64,000 bases of DNA from Monarcha castaneiventris obscurior (GCA_026261815.1 JAMPIT010000230.1:37098501-37162500); one strand, 5' to 3'. Numbered from the stretch's first letter, positions 15,101-29,735 are shown. The notes: a model not told the origin generated them from the sequence alone. Translations and numbers: made by a program.

Positions 15101-18100
15101 AGTAAAACTAGATCAACCGTATCCAATTCTGTCCCTGTGATTAGTTTTCATAGCTGATCTTTCATACTGTGCTTAATGCCCTGGACAAGGATAATCAAAC
15201 CTGCCTAACCCATCACTCTTAGTGGTCACACTAAAAAGCCCAGTAATGTAACAGGTAGAGAACTAATACAAGGTCAGGGCTGAGGACCAAATATGCATTG
15301 ATTTGATGCAGAAATCTGTCTTTTATCAGCAAAACTCTCATGGGATTAACAACACAGAGGGGCAATGCAGAGCAGAATGTGCACTGCTTTTTGCCCTTTG
15401 CTTATACACTTCTTATAAGCTCAGTTCATCTGTTGCAGGGTGAGAGTTACTGGAGATAATTCTCCTTTTCAAGATAATAAGTAGATTACTTTCCAGGAAA
15501 ACCTCATTCAGTGCTGCTGAAGGACTGCAGAATATTTTTCTGGGGAAAAAATCTGGTTCATCTCATCCTGCAGATACTGTATCAATAGACATGCACAAGA
15601 TTCAGAAACACTGTTTGAAAAGAAACAAAGAAAAATCCAACCTCATTTTTGTTCCAAGGTTTTGATATGAAGGATCCCGATTACAAAATACTAGAGTTTG
15701 AAAAATCTTTCTACCTTTTCAGTGTCAGTGAAGTGCTAACTGAGGGCATGAAGCACCTGCCAGAAACCTCTGGAGAGTCACCTATGTAAAGATGGTATTT
15801 GAAACACAGTTTATCTCGCAGTCGGTCTGTCTTTGTCAGTAACAGCCTTCTCTTTATTTCCACTTTCTAATGCATCAAAGGTGCCTCTTAATTTCCATTC
15901 CTTTCTTTCCATCTGCCCTGCGCTGGCAGCTCTTTAAATAACCACATCTGTTATTTGGTGGCTTTTAGCAAAGAGAGCTGAGCATAATTGGCAATATATT
16001 TTCCAGTAAATTCATTAGGCAAGAAGAATACATTTTTTTCTATTACATCAGCCCTTACACGCAGGACCATCACTTCATTTTCCATTTTACATTTAAATCT
16101 GCTTCAAAACATCCCATATCATATTACATTAGACCCTGTTGTTCTGTGCTACTTACAAATGGCAGGAGGAAATTGGGAGTAGCAGGCTAATGGCCTAATT
16201 TATAGACATGGCAAGGCATCTGGAAATGGAGCTGCTACCATGGCCCTCATCAGGGATCTGTTATTAGGCCAAATCCCGAGACAATTTTCTGGAACTTCAG
16301 AAGGACTCCTTCAGCAAACAGTGCCGACTCATCCAAAAGCAGGTTCCTGGGCCAATGCCTTGGTAAAGTTCTCTTCTACACTTGGAAATACTCTGGTTCT
16401 TCTCAGCATCCTCTCAGCAAACCCTCAATCTTCTCAGTCCTTCACTGGGGATGTTACAGGTGGGCAGGGAAAGCATCTGCCCCCACCTTCAAGACACTGG
16501 GGACAGCAAAACTGCAAACTACAGATATGCGCCTGCAGTAATGACTTCCTCTTAAAATGCCCCAATGTTTTCACATTGGGAGTGAGAAATAATCTAATTC
16601 TCTTCACACTTTATCAGATGCTGAAGACATTAAGTCAGCAAAGAAGGCATTAGGGAAGGCAGAACTAAGCATTGCTGCTTGTCCTAGGAGGCTAAAACTG
16701 ACTGCTCTGACTCATCCCAGCTTCCAGCTCTGCTCTGCAGGGCAGTGTTACCTCCACTTTCACCCACATTACACGAGAAGCCTCATGGCATTGCTCTGCA
16801 TGGACACCACCTGCTAGAGCAGTGGGATGGATGCCTGGGATATAGTGACACAACAGAGTTTCACATTTCCCAGAGCAAGGACTTAGAGGTGCTCTTCACT
16901 CACCTGCCATGTGCTGGGGAGCCTTCCTAATTATACATCCTCCCTGGATGACACTTCTCCCAGACCTAGCTTTTCCAGTGTCAGCCCTTCAACAGGCTCA
17001 CATGGTTCTGTGCCAAGCTGCCCTAGTTGCTAGCAGGGACCTGACCCTGGAGTGATATATATATAAGGGAGCTGGGTGTTCCTTCAGGCATTTCAGAGCT
17101 TTGACTTAAAGACTAACCTCACCTGTGGATGAGAAATGCCTTGTGTTAATCAGTTGCCTAAAAATCACCTTCAAAGCAGGGTGAAGTGAAATGCGTTTTA
17201 TTTCCAAGGTGATTTATTTCCAATCTACAAAATAAACAATGCTGTTTCAAAACTGTAGAAAATAAAGGTGAAGAAATGAAAGAAAAGCCCATACGTGCTG
17301 CCACTATTCAGATCACATCTGAAAGGTTGACTATTTGCCTTCCTGACTCATTTCAAATCATCTTCCTGTTGAAGCGTGTTAACCTTAACAGTTTTTTCAG
17401 CCAGCCTCTCTTTTGAAGTTCTCCAGCTCCATCAATATTCCACCCTGCTTCTGGGTGCCAATCAAATTTATTCCATTCTGTCTTACCCAACAGATAAGAA
17501 AAGGAGGATTAAAAGTAAGGAAGGAAAAAGAAATGTTTCTTTAAGGGACCAATTACTATTTGTTGTACTTGACTGGCCTGTCAGCAATTTCTTGGCTGAA
17601 TGAGAGGTAAAACTCTCTGTCCAACAGTCTCATGTTCCTTTACGCACATATTTTAGTGTGACATACCTTCATTCATTGAACCCTGCCACAATTTGGACAT
17701 TAGTAAACACAGTTGCTACAAATATTTGCGTATGTGTAGCTCTTACTCTGGCCAGGTACTGAAGAAGTCGGTACTGTTTTTGGGAAATAGTACATGTGGG
17801 CTGACTGAATCCCATGCCTGGCTTTGAAGGGAACCATAAAATCCATTGACAGTGTAGGTCTTCCATGTTCTACACTTCCAAATGCTGTTTCTTAGCATGT
17901 ATATGGATACTCTGCAGGTGTAGCTCAAAATCCCAGTGTCACTTTCCTTCTGCCAAGAGACTTTTCAACTCTAACAGCATTCTGTGTACTGACAATGGTC
18001 TCTGTTTTTGCCTATTAAAGGCCAGGTCAGCCTTTATCTCCAGCAGTATTGTTGGCTGAACAGCCCTTTCCCCCAGACCACCTGGTCACATCCCTTTGCT

Positions 18101-20785
18101 GCTGACACCACTGCTAACAAGGTTGTCAGAGAACCAGAATATGGAAAGGATCCAGCCTAAAACTGTTTTCCAGCCAGCTGTGTGATCAGGTGTGCTGACA
18201 CAACAGTGGGAGCAGCACAGGACTGTAAGGGAATGTCAGGGAGCAGGGCTCTTTAGGCAGCCCAGCCCCAAACACCCATGTGTCAGTCAAGTGGTCACCA
18301 CATCAGCCAGTGAACTCTGTGCTGTGTCAGGGAGGGCTCTCCCCACTAAGCACCCATGTCACCTATTCACAAACAGGAATCCAGAGAAGACTGGATCAGG
18401 GAAGCTTTGTGGTTCCAAAGGAATGACAAAGGGCTGTAATCCTGGAGCAAGATGCATCCAGAACTGAAGTAGAAGCCAGGAGTTTTGTGGTACATGGAAT
18501 AGTTCTCTTTACAGATTTTAAGAAACTAATTTTAAATTTTGAGGGGCAAGACCATCCACTGCAGAAAGGTGGAGATTGTCTTCATGTCCATCTCAGTGCT
18601 GTCTCTGGCTAATGGGTACCCCCAGTCCTGCACAAACTCCCCATTGGAACTGTCCCACACAGAGCAACAAAGGAAGCTGTCCTTAGGACTGATCATGCAC
18701 CAGAACTCAAGAAGTACAGCTTATTTACAGCTGTTCAAGCATCCTCCACAGTACAATCAAGTTAGTGTGCATTCTCCTATTAAGTCTCCTTGTCCCTTCC
18801 TGATCTACAGCCACTCTCTACCTTGGGAAATGAAACCTGGCAGCACAGGTGATTTTTCTTCCTGCTTCCATCTGCTGCTGGAAACACAAGCTGCAAGTTA
18901 AGGAGCTATGAATGATGGAATGTACGTAAATTTAACTTAATGGCAGCTGCTTAAAGAGTGATGGGTTAGAAAGGAGAGCACAAAGGCCTTTGGGTGGAGT
19001 ATGTAAATGAAGACAGAGTTTGTATGTTAAGGACTATGTGTTGGGAAGGGAAGAATTTGAGGAATAGTCGAGGTTTTAAAGGGTGGGAGTAGGATCAAAA
19101 AGGTTTTGTAGGTCTGTAGGGAGGCAATATCAGTCTCCTGGTGAATCAAAGAATATACATATTCTCAAGCCCATTGATCTACATAACCTAAATTTTAGGT
19201 GAGATCCCTGAGAGCAGAATAACCATGTGCAGATTCATGCTTTTCTAAATGGGACACTGTCTCAGAACACGGCTATATCATGTTCTGACATGATATGGTG
19301 CCTCAGAAAACACTAAAGCATTCTTTTCTGGTGAGATATCAACCACTTGTTTGGATTCAGAATACTGTAAGTGAATTGCATTGTCTGTTCAAGTGGAAAA
19401 GATCACTAAGAATGTCATTACTAGTCATGACCCATAAACACCTTTGTTCACAGAGTAGACAAATTACCTGCAGACAGATTGGCATCCCTCCAGTTATGAT
19501 CTTTCTTCTTGATTTATTCTTGGCTCCCAACTTAGAAACATTAATCAGAATCCAATGAAACGGACTCTAAAAGAGGCAGGAAAAAACCAACAAAACAAAC
19601 ATTTCGACTTCCTGACTACTCATTATTTATAGTGAAATGAAGACTGGCATGTATCTAGGAGTTTTTACACATTATTTGCTGTAATCAGTGGGTTTCAATG
19701 CCTAATCATACAATGACAGCTTCACCAAAAGGAAAGATGACAGCCACTGTTCAAGACAAATAATGCTGCAGGCAAAAATACAGAAATCTTGCCTAATCAT
19801 TTTTGTTATAATGAAGACTAAAAACTTTACCTCTACAGTTTCTTACAATGCTTCTATCAGAATTTGGCATGTGACATTAAATAATTGAGATGCTAGTAGT
19901 TAGGGACACAAGGAATGACAGCAGGAAGAAAAGATGTCACATGTCACCATTGTCACAACCTGTTCCTGCTGCTGGCACTTTATTTAGCTCCTGTGTCCTG
20001 GCAATGGATTTTACAACCTTAATACTATTCTAATTGCATTAAGAGGTTTTGAAATATGAGTGCTGATCTGTGTTGAATTCAATGGAAATGGTGTTCCTAC
20101 AATGCATAATTGTGCCCGAAATGCATAATTAAGAATATGATTTAGCTATCTTCTGGGAGATACAGCTCATAAGAGGACTGGTTCTGAGGTCTGCTAAACT
20201 GCCCTGCCTGAGGACAGAAGCAGAGCTTAATAAGGTCAAGCCAAAGCACTGTCCATCATGGATATGCATTTAGTGGAGCTGAAATGGCCATCTAGGGACA
20301 ATTTCTATATCGTTCTCTGTGCTTTTTTCATAAAAAAATGGCAACATGGAGCTGTGGTTTTACGAAAACTGACAAAAGCTGATACCAAGATTCCCTTCCA
20401 AGAGCAATAGCCCATTTACAGCCCCATCTTGCATGGGTACTGTGAGGGTTATTTTTTTCTTTAGGTACATTCACCATCCATTTAGTGGGTCTCCCAAGGC
20501 AAAAATTCTCATGTGTATAGACATTCCCAGCAACTAAGTCTCAGTAGCCAGATGAACATTTGGTAAGGTTCTATCTCTATTTATACTTGAAGAAAAGAAA
20601 CCATTTCTAAGTTGCCAGGCTTCATCATCAAAGCACATCTATACTTAGTTTTTAGTGACAACCCCAAAGGTTAAAAAAATACAACTTATCCTCACACAAA
20701 AAATATCACTGACATTGAAGTAGCAAGATGCTTTTGTATGGGATTTTCAGACTTTTCTTTGACAATTGGGACAGCTGACTCCACA

Positions 20786-22045
20786 TATTGATTGAAAGGA
20801 TCACAGAAGTGGTAGAGAGGTGGGAAGAAAACATCTACAGACGTCATCTAGGTCAATGCAGTCACCTAGAAGAGCTTGCACAGGATGTTGTCTGGCTGAG
20901 TTTTGATTATTACCAAGGATGGCCCCTCTGGCCAACCTGTTCCAGTCTTCAGTTAACCATAAAGATTTTTTCCCTCTTAGGTTTGAGTGGAATTCCCTGC
21001 ATTTTAATTTTTGCCCATTGTCTTTTGTGTCTTTTTCCTGTCATCACTGAGAAGAGTCTGACTCAACCTTTTTTCCTCCCCTTTCTTCCTCCCTGGTATG
21101 TCAATATCTCTCTTGTATGGGGGAGCCCAGACCTGGCAAATCACGCAGATGTGTCTCACCAGTGTGGGGTATAGAGGAAGAGCCACCTCCCTCGAGCTGC
21201 AGCCAAAACTCCTCCTAATGCAGCTCAGGTTACTGTTGGTCTCCTGTTCTGCAAAGGCACATTACTGCCTCATAGTCAACTTGGTACCCAGCAGAACCCC
21301 AAAGCCCTTTTTTGCAAAGTTGTTTTTCAGCCAGTCAGCCCCCAGCACAGCTGATGCGTGGGGTTGCCCATCTCCAGATGCAGGACTTTGCTTTTACCTT
21401 TGTAGAACTGCATGAGGTTCCTGTCTATTTCCCCAGCCTGTTGAAATTCTTCTGAGTAGGAACACATCCCTCTGGTCCATTGTCTGCAAATTTGCTGAGG
21501 GTGTACTTTGCCACATCCTTCAGGTCATTGGTGAAGTTTTAAACAGTTCTGGACCCAGTATTGACCCTTAGAATACTCCACTAGAGACCAGCTTCCAGCT
21601 GGACTTGGCACCACAGCTGCCCTCTGAGCCCACTCGTACAGCCAATGTTCAATCCACTGCACTGTCTGATTACCTCGACCATCCATCACCATTTTGTCTT
21701 AAGGATGGTAGGGAACAGCAGCAAAAGCCTTGCTAAAATCAAGATAAACAACAGTCTTGCTTTCCCCTCATCCACCAAGTCAGTCAGCTCACCACAGAAC
21801 ACTATCAGGTTGGGCCAGGTACAATTTCTCCTTTATAAATCCATGCTTACTTTCCTAATCACCTTCTTGTCTTTAGGCAGTCTGGAAACAGTTTCCACAA
21901 TTATTCATGCCCTCATGCTCCCAGGGATCAGGGTGATGCTGACCAGCCTGTAGTTCTCCAGATTTCTCTTCCTTGAAGATAGGAGTGGCATTTGCTTACT
22001 TTCAGCCTTTTCTAGGGAGCCTTATTCCCCTTCCAAGCAATTTCC
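20786..22045 (-). mobile_element. CR1 LINE, 5'-truncated, - orientation
   Basis: The 3' end of the element faces low coordinates. It begins at 20788 with the avian CR1 terminal pattern around 'aaggatcacagaagtggtag' and 'catctaggtcaatgcag'. It then runs backwards through the reverse-transcriptase region: the segment with 'ctcttgtatgggggagccca' near 21108, the antisense of the 'DLGVLVD'-type block near 21240-21300, and the 'agaccagcttccagctgga' block near 21585. The reading frame is broken by stops and indels, so the copy is dead. About 1.25 kb remains; the 5' part is missing, as is usual for CR1. Confidence 0.85.
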
Positions 22046-23910
22046 AGGCAAAAAGAGCCTGACAACTACATTTTTCCCAGGTTTCATACCTTCAGTTCCT
22101 ACCTTGTGATCCATACTCCTCCCTTTCAAGTCTTAACATTGTAAATATCCGCGTTACTGCAGGGTGACATGAGGTAGGAGAGGCACAAGAGAGTAGAGCT
22201 GCTGGGATTCTTCTGCACCTTCCTGCTGTTCCTTCTAAGGAAAGGAGTAAGGATTCTGCTCTTTTGCCTGTCTGCTCTTCTCCAGGAGCTGGACAAGTGG
22301 AGAAGACATCTGAACAAAAACTGGGCTGATCATTCATTGAAGAATGAAGTTTTTCATCCCCCTAGAAACTGGCCCTTATCATAGCAGAATCATCATTACC
22401 TTCGGTCTCTTCCCAAATAAAGCACAAAGGTTTCAGACTATTGTCAGAAGCAGCTTCCAGCTTTGCCTGAGAAGTGGTTTTATACAGCAACAGAAACATT
22501 AGTGAAATACAAATTGAAGCAGCGAGAACATGCATTATCAAAAGGAGAAATTAAGCAACGTGGGGAAATCATATTTTATGATGAGAGATGACCAGTTTTT
22601 TTCCTTTTTCAAGTACATGTCAAAACCTTCACGTGTTTAAAGAACCCCACAAGACACATCCAAGTATCTCAGACCCAAAGGGTGACGTTCTTGGCCAGCT
22701 TGGAAATAATATTTTCACAGCCTATGTTTCCTTCCCTGCTTCCACATCCACAAACCCAGCTTTATTCCAAGAACTCCATGTCAGCCCAATCTTCTTGAGT
22801 TTACATGACATAAACCACAAAAACATGGCACTGGAGGCCACACGCAGCTACAGAACCAGCTTGGCCATCTTTCTATTGAAATGTTTTTCAAATAAAATTT
22901 TCAGATCACCTATCTGTACCTACTTTCAGTTTGACACTCTTGAAGTATGAAATGATGAATTATTTTGCTTGAAAGTATTTTGAATTAAAAATAAATACTA
23001 GATTTTCTAATTTATCCTGCTATTTGCTTCACATTTTCAGGCTTTCTTCCACAGCAAGGTCTAGATGGACTATGCAAACAAGCAAAGTAAGACCTACAGT
23101 AAATTGTGAAATTGGGCAATTCTACACATTCTACTTCAGCGGGTGACTTATCTGAGAGAGTGACTAAACTCTAACTTTGGCAGCTGAGCCTATCAGGCAG
23201 CTGGGGATCAGATTGTACAAAAAAGCTATCCTCTCATCCTTTCTAAAGAGCCCAAAAGAGAGGTGAGATAAATACTCATTTCTTACCTTTAAAGTTTAAG
23301 TGTAGAAGAGAACAAATGTTGGGAAACCACCCAACATCTTTTCAAAGGTGTTAGCTGTGAAAATTCACCCACATGCTGGTACTGACAGTATGGTTTTGCT
23401 GGCAGAGGAGGGCATCAGGAAAAAAGAAAAATGTTCTTTTCGTGTGTCAAATACAATTCTGATTTCTTTGAAAGCAGATTTTAAGAAAGAAGACATAAAA
23501 GCAGAGTTTGGTTTGTGCCCTTCAGACCCATGCCTTGCAGTCTTCTACAACTGGAGTTTTTAACAGAATTTGAGATAGCTGGGATTGGATTCCTGCTACA
23601 TTGGGCATTTGCTGTATGAAATAGAGCATATGGAAGACTACACACAGATACAAAAGACTGGTAGGTCTTCTAGGAAACTGCAGGATTTTAGAGATCTCCC
23701 CTCTACAACACCACAAGCAGTTGACATATTTCCCAATCCTGTTGGCCATTTTGCAACCCTTGCAGTTTTGGGTTTTCTTCCTAGTTTTGCCTCTGTTGGG
23801 CAGAGACACACAAAGCATACACATACTGAAATCCCACAAGATTAGTCATTCTTTGTTTTTCCATTCATATCCTAAACAAACATCCATGAAAGGAGTTACA
23901 TATCCATGTA
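22046..23910. other. Intergenic DNA between two CR1 copies
   Basis: I recognise nothing here. Open frames at 22092-22337 (-), 22588-22950 (+) and 23522-23845 (both strands) overlap one another on opposite strands and show no motif, so they are treated as chance. Confidence 0.5.
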
Positions 23911-25075
23911 CATAACAGAATCACAGAGCCATAGAAATATTTAGGTTGGAAAAGTCCTTTAAGACTACTGAGTCCAGCTATGATCCGAACACTGCCAAGC
24001 TCACCACTAACTAAACCATCTCCCTAAGTGTCACATCTACAAGTCTTTTAAATACTTCCAGGGATGGTGACTCAACCATTTCCTGGGCAGCCTGTTCCAA
24101 TGCTTGGCAACCCTTTTAGTGAAAACATTTTTCTTAATGTCCAATCTAAACCTCCCCCGGTGCAACTTGGACTATTTCCTCTCATCCTGTTGCTTGTTAC
24201 CGGGAGAAGAGGCCAACCCCCACCTGGCTGCAACCACCTTTCAGGCAGTTGCAGAGAGTGATTGAGCCCTGAGCCTCCTTTTCTCCTGGATAAATAACCC
24301 CAGCTCCTTCAGATGCTCCCCACAGGATGTGTGCTGCAGACCCTTCATCAGCTCTGTTGCCCTTCTCTGGACTCACTCCAGTACCTCAGTGCTCTTTTTG
24401 AAGTGAATGGCCCAGAACTGGACACAGCACTCAAGGTGTGCCCTCACAGAAGGATGATCACTGCCCTAGTCCTGCTGGCCACACAATTGCTGATACAGGC
24501 CAGGATGCCATGGGCCTTCTTGGCCACCTGGGCACGCACTGGCTCACGTTCAGCTGGCTGTCAGCCAACACCCGCAGGTCCTTTTCTACCGTTTAGCTTT
24601 CCAGCCACTCTTCTTTAAGCTTGCAGTGTTCTGTGGGGTTGTTGTGACCCAAATGCAGGACTAGGCACTCCACCTTGTTGAACCTCCAATAACTGGCCTC
24701 TTCCCATTATTTCAGCCTGTCCAGATCCCTCTGGTAGAGTCTCCGTACCCTCCAGAAGATCAACACTCCTGTCCAACTTAGTGTCATCCACAAACTGACT
24801 GAGGGTGCACTCGATCCCCTCATCCTGACCATTGATAAAGAAATTAAACAGGACTGGCCCCAACACTGATCCTTGGGAAACACCACTTGTGACCAGCTGC
24901 CAACTGGATATGACTCCATTCACCACTGCTCTCTGGGCTCAACCAGGCAGTTTTTATCCAACAAAGAGTACATCCATCCAAGCCATGAGCAACCAATTTC
25001 TCTAGGAGAACACTATGGAAAACATACTTCATGGCTGTGCTGCCACAGTTAGACAGCACCTCTTTTTCACTTGCT
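23911..25075 (-). mobile_element. CR1 LINE, 5'-truncated, - orientation, with recognisable RT motif
   Basis: The 3' end is at about 23911, where 'agaatcacagagccataga' is the complement of the CR1 terminus. On the minus strand, 24615-24926 encodes the reverse-transcriptase block with '[20 protein letters not shown]' and then 'FVDDTKL', which carries the DD pair of the RT active site (F-V-D-D). The preceding RT segment, 'LLEKLVAHGLDGCTL', lies in a different frame at 24844-25059, so a frameshift near 24.9 kb breaks the gene. The copy is therefore inactive. It is better preserved than the element at 4.5 kb. Confidence 0.9.
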
Positions 25076-28000
25076 TAGATACAAAATTAATGCAAAGCTG
25101 TAATCCTTTTGTACTCTTCAAAAGTCTTGAAGCATTTCTATCTCAGAAGCAAAGCATAATTTTTCTTCTTTCTTTCAACAAATATCCAGCCTGCAGCCTC
25201 AGCTGGCATACTGGTCATGAAGATAACTAGACATTTGCTTCTGAGCTGTCTTTGCTCCATATATTAAAATTTCCACTGCATTTGATCAGTACCTTAAATG
25301 GAATCTCCCTCCCAAAATCTGCAGAATCTCCTCATCTTTGGCTCCAAAAAGGCAAGATTTAAATACATATATAATAGAGTAATTTATACATATAATAGTG
25401 ATAGGTATACAGTATTTTATATCTATACATATAGGTACATAGAATGATAGGAAAGAAAAAATATTATATACAATTTTTACACAAACCACATACCCTTTTT
25501 TTTTTTCCTTACAGAAATATGTCCTGAGGTCTCAAGTTGAAAAGAGTATGAAAAAAGGAAAAGCTGCTCCTGACTGAGACTATTTGAACATTAACATATT
25601 GCTGGAAGTTATTTAGGTACTGTAGTGATGGCTGAATACCTGTAGAAACAAAAATAGTAAAAATATATTCACTGACAAGAACCTTATTTTTCACTCCTTT
25701 GCTATCTTTCTACATAACTATTCTAGGCTATTCCAAAACCATTGGAATATCTACAGAAGTCGTTAAGCTGATGCCCAGAGGAACCTCCTTTCACCCATGG
25801 AAGAATTGCAAAAATTTCTGAGAATTTTCCATCTGCCCAGGGCCATACAAACTGTGATCAGCAAGGAAGATGACTTATCAATGCAACTGTTCTTGCAACC
25901 ACTTCCTGAGCTAATTTAGAAATGTCTTATCTACAGTCACAGACTAACCTTTGCCCCCTGAAAAGTGCTCTGAGATTCAGCATTTCAATTGTTCCACTAC
26001 ATAGCTGGGTGCACCATCACACCTTATGCCCTGATTTTCATGCAGGGTTTTCATACCAGTCTCTGACTATGAATAATGAAGACTTAGTGGAATGAACTGC
26101 AGAATGCATCCACTCCAGGTATTGCCAGAGACACTGCAAAAATATTGCTAGATTCAATTCACAGAAACCACCTCACTAATCTGTAAGTAGCACTGACTTT
26201 CAAATGGCGGCCTAAAGATTCTGCATCCCATTAGCAATGCCTCGATTCATCCTCTTGCTTATTAAATCTGATTAATATTGAATCATACCAAATTTAGAAG
26301 GCTATGCTGTGATTAATTTCACTAGAAGTTCTTCTGATTTCAAAAATTAAATACTTAGCTGTTGCTATAAAACTTACTTGTGGGTCTTGGCAAGGTGATG
26401 CCACGTACACACATGAAATGCAAACCGCATTAATGATACTGCTTTGTGTTAATGGTAATAATAAAAGGACAGACCAAGAATTGAAACTCAAATGTCTTAA
26501 GCCTCAAAGCAGTGCAAAGACTGTGTCTCAGGGTTTTGTTTGTGCAGGCAGAAAAATCCCTTGCATACTGCAGAGCTCCTCATCTTGTCAGCAGGAGCAC
26601 AGGGCCACAGCCATCACACTACACAGCTGTCACAGCACATTTGAACACTCTGATCCCTCATGGCCTGCTAGGTTCGATGCTTCCCCAGTGCACATGTGAC
26701 AGACATCTGTCTATGTAACCAGTCTCACGAGCACAGATCTCTTGGCAGTGGCAGGAGTAGTTCAATAACCAGATCACAACAAAACATTCAGAAACAGACG
26801 TCCAGAGGCATTGACCAGTGGCAGTGATGTTCTGATAGTGGTCAGAAAGGTCACACGTGCAAGTGAAGTTTTGTTGTGAGCTACAAATGCCTGTTATGGT
26901 CAGGGGCTCTCAAAAGAAAAGCCAGGCAAATGAACCATCGACTTTATTTGTCCTGAAGAAACATAAATCTTTTCAGCTATTTCAAGGGTCAGTACATGTA
27001 AACTAGAGATAGGTTCAGGCTTCCAGGCTGAGATGCAGTCTGGATTACAATTTAGAATCATCCCTTCTTTCCTGATGAAAAACTGTCTTTTCAGGTTTGT
27101 TCAGGAGTGTGAGGCCAGGCTTATCTCTATTGCACAGACCTCACAATGCAAGAAAATGCTTGTCTGAAGAACACTGGCAAACGCAGCATGTGTCAGAGGG
27201 ATTTAAACTGGCAAACTAGTTTGTGTCCTGGCAAGCAAAACATGCAAGTTCGGTGTTTATGATCTCAGGAAAGCAATCCTAAACTTCTTATGAGCGTTTT
27301 TACCATACAGAGGCCTTCTGCAGCAGCATTGCAAGTGAAATTCAAGACAAGCAACAAGGTATTGACATCCTGAATGCTTTTCCTGGATGTGCAAAAGATG
27401 AGAGACTTTTCCCTTCTTTCTTGTATACACAAATGAAAAACACACACTCCTTCCTCAGCACTGACTCAGTTGATACATAAGGATTATTTGTTCCAATTGC
27501 AGTTAAATCTCTTCAACACAGACTTACTTTGGGCTGTTGCCAAAGCTTTAATGGAAGCTTCAATTAAGCAGCCATAAAAAATCATTTCATTTGTGCTAAG
27601 ATGCCCCCTGAACCTGAGCTTGTCTGCCTGGCTTGACTCTTGGTATTGCCAGCTGACTCCTGGGTCTCAGACCTCGGTTACAATCTTCTAGAGCTTTCTC
27701 ACACCCCGCCAAAGATTTTCTTGATCTTTCTATTTATTGATTTTCTGTACATTTCCATCTTCCTGGTGAACTAAATTCACTTAGTTGGCAACTGACCTAG
27801 AAGCAAAAAAACATGTAATAATGGAATTATTATGGGAGCAATAAACACAACTAAGTCAAGGGATGGTATCTCCATTGTTGGCTCATATCCTAAGTTGGAC
27901 AGCCAGCAAAATATCATTTTTACATGAAACTCACAGGTGGAAAATACCCTACCACAAGCTTTTCTGCCCATGCGTATTATGCTAAGAGTATACTGGCACA

Positions 28001-29229
28001 AGCTAAAAATAAGTAATGTGGGAAATTTGGATGCAACAGGAACCCCAGTCAGGGGAGAGGACAATAAAATCATAAATCCTTGAGCTGTGGGAAGGGACTA
28101 CAGTGTAATGAGAAGGAAGTGGATGGGAAAGAGTTGCTCAAGGCAACAGCATAACTACTTCGAGGCAGTTCAAGCCTTAGATCTCTCTGAGAGCGATTTT
28201 CTGAAGTGCTTCTTGTGTCTTGACAAAGAGGACAGGTCCCACTGAGTTATTCAAGGCATAATTCAGAATACAGTAATAGAGTAGGTTTAATTTATTATGA
28301 CTTGGGAAATCTTGATGAGCCTACAAAGAAGGAAATATCTCACTGTACAACAAAAATAATTTGTTCTCAGCTGAAATTAAAATCAACACAGAAAAAGCCA
28401 ACAGGTGTGAAAGAGAACAACAAAATATGTTAAAAGATATTTAAGGGATTAAGTCATTAAACTAGAGATTAAATTTTCAAATAAAGTTTAACATGAAAGT
28501 TGATAAAAATCTAAGAGGAAACAGTGAATTACAGTGTCAACAAGAAAATAAAACTTGTTAAGCAGGTCTACAAAAAGAGATGATCAGGTCAAGATCATCC
28601 TTTCAAAAACTTTTCAAGAGCCTAAAAATAAGGTGGTGGTCTGAAATGCTTGGCTCTGTGTAATAATGACATAGCTCAAAAAGTTGGTGAAAAGTCCAGT
28701 CTGTGATGCATGATAATATTGAAGGTGAACTAATTGTAAAGGAATGATATAGTAGTAGGGATATCTGTGAAGGAGTATTTACATATTAAAGAAAGCCAAT
28801 AGTCAAACAGAACACAAAAATTAACAATGTCAATAAGAAACATTGAATTCATACAGACTGAATTTTCAATGCCCAAAATTGAAAAGGATTATTAATTTTG
28901 CTGTTATTGTTATTTTTATTATCACATTCCTAACTATTCAGAGGAGTTGCTGGGAAAAGAGTATGAGTGCAGAGGACAAATAATAGCAGTTTTATCTTTC
29001 TACATACTGAGCAAATGTCACAATGGCACATAAGAAACAATTTTACACCATTTAAACTACATTTTCTTGGAACAATTAACATCCAGAAGAGGGGAAGCAA
29101 AGCTTGATTGTTTCCTGAGTACAATACTGGATTTGGATCAAAATGGTACTGACATAGTGACCATGATTATTAAAAAAAGACAATCTCCAAGAGAGAAGAT
29201 CACATCCATGCCAAAACCCAGCATTTAGT

Positions 29230-29735
29230 ATCGGCACATTAGAATTATAGAACATGATGGAACAGCTGCAACCTGCTACTGGCTAATAACATCTTTCTAG
29301 AGAGCATGAGAAACAGGAGAATTTTGGGTCATGGAGATGCAACAATGCCACTTGTAGGGGTACAGATGAATGAATGAATGCTTTGCACTGATGTTTTCTA
29401 TCATCAAACAGGAGCTTCCTTAGATGTCTTCAACCACACAGTGCTCTGCAGGGGCAATTAGGAGGGCTGGGTCAAACTGAAGAGACAGTAGAAAGATTTT
29501 AGAACAAATCAGCAGAAGCAGCATAAAATGCACTGAAACCAAGTAACTCTGAAGAGTCCTAAAGGACTTGAACTATTAACTGGGAGATGTAAACCTTCGC
29601 CAAAATCGGACATATTATCTGAAGAATGGAGGAAAGGCAATCTGATGACAATTTATTGAAAGATTTCCATGGATAAGACCAATAAATCTAACTTGTTTCC
29701 AGGAAATCAGCAAGAAAAATATAATAGAAACTGAA
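29230..29735 (+). mobile_element. Possible very old CR1 ORF2 fragment, + orientation
   Basis: The segments 'gagtcctaaaggacttgaac' near 29553, 'aactgggagatgtaaacc' near 29578 and 'tggaggaaaggcaatctgat' near 29626 resemble, in order, a stretch of CR1 second-frame sequence. Divergence is high and I cannot place the ends. It may be another ancient LINE or chance similarity. Confidence 0.3.

Larger units (their letters stand above)
5966..20785. other. Intergenic DNA, no gene recognised
   Basis: About 14.8 kb in which I recognise no gene, RNA gene or mobile element. Longer open frames at 7180-7608 and 16240-16653 (both +) have no motifs, start mid-sequence and lack supporting splice signals, so I regard them as chance. 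Small features inside are a GT/TA-rich stretch near 7083-7104 and a tandem octamer pair at 12094-12112. Confidence 0.55.

Noticed and set aside
16240..16653. 137-codon open frame on +
   Set aside because: Starts with ATG but shows no domain, no polyadenylation context and random-like composition.
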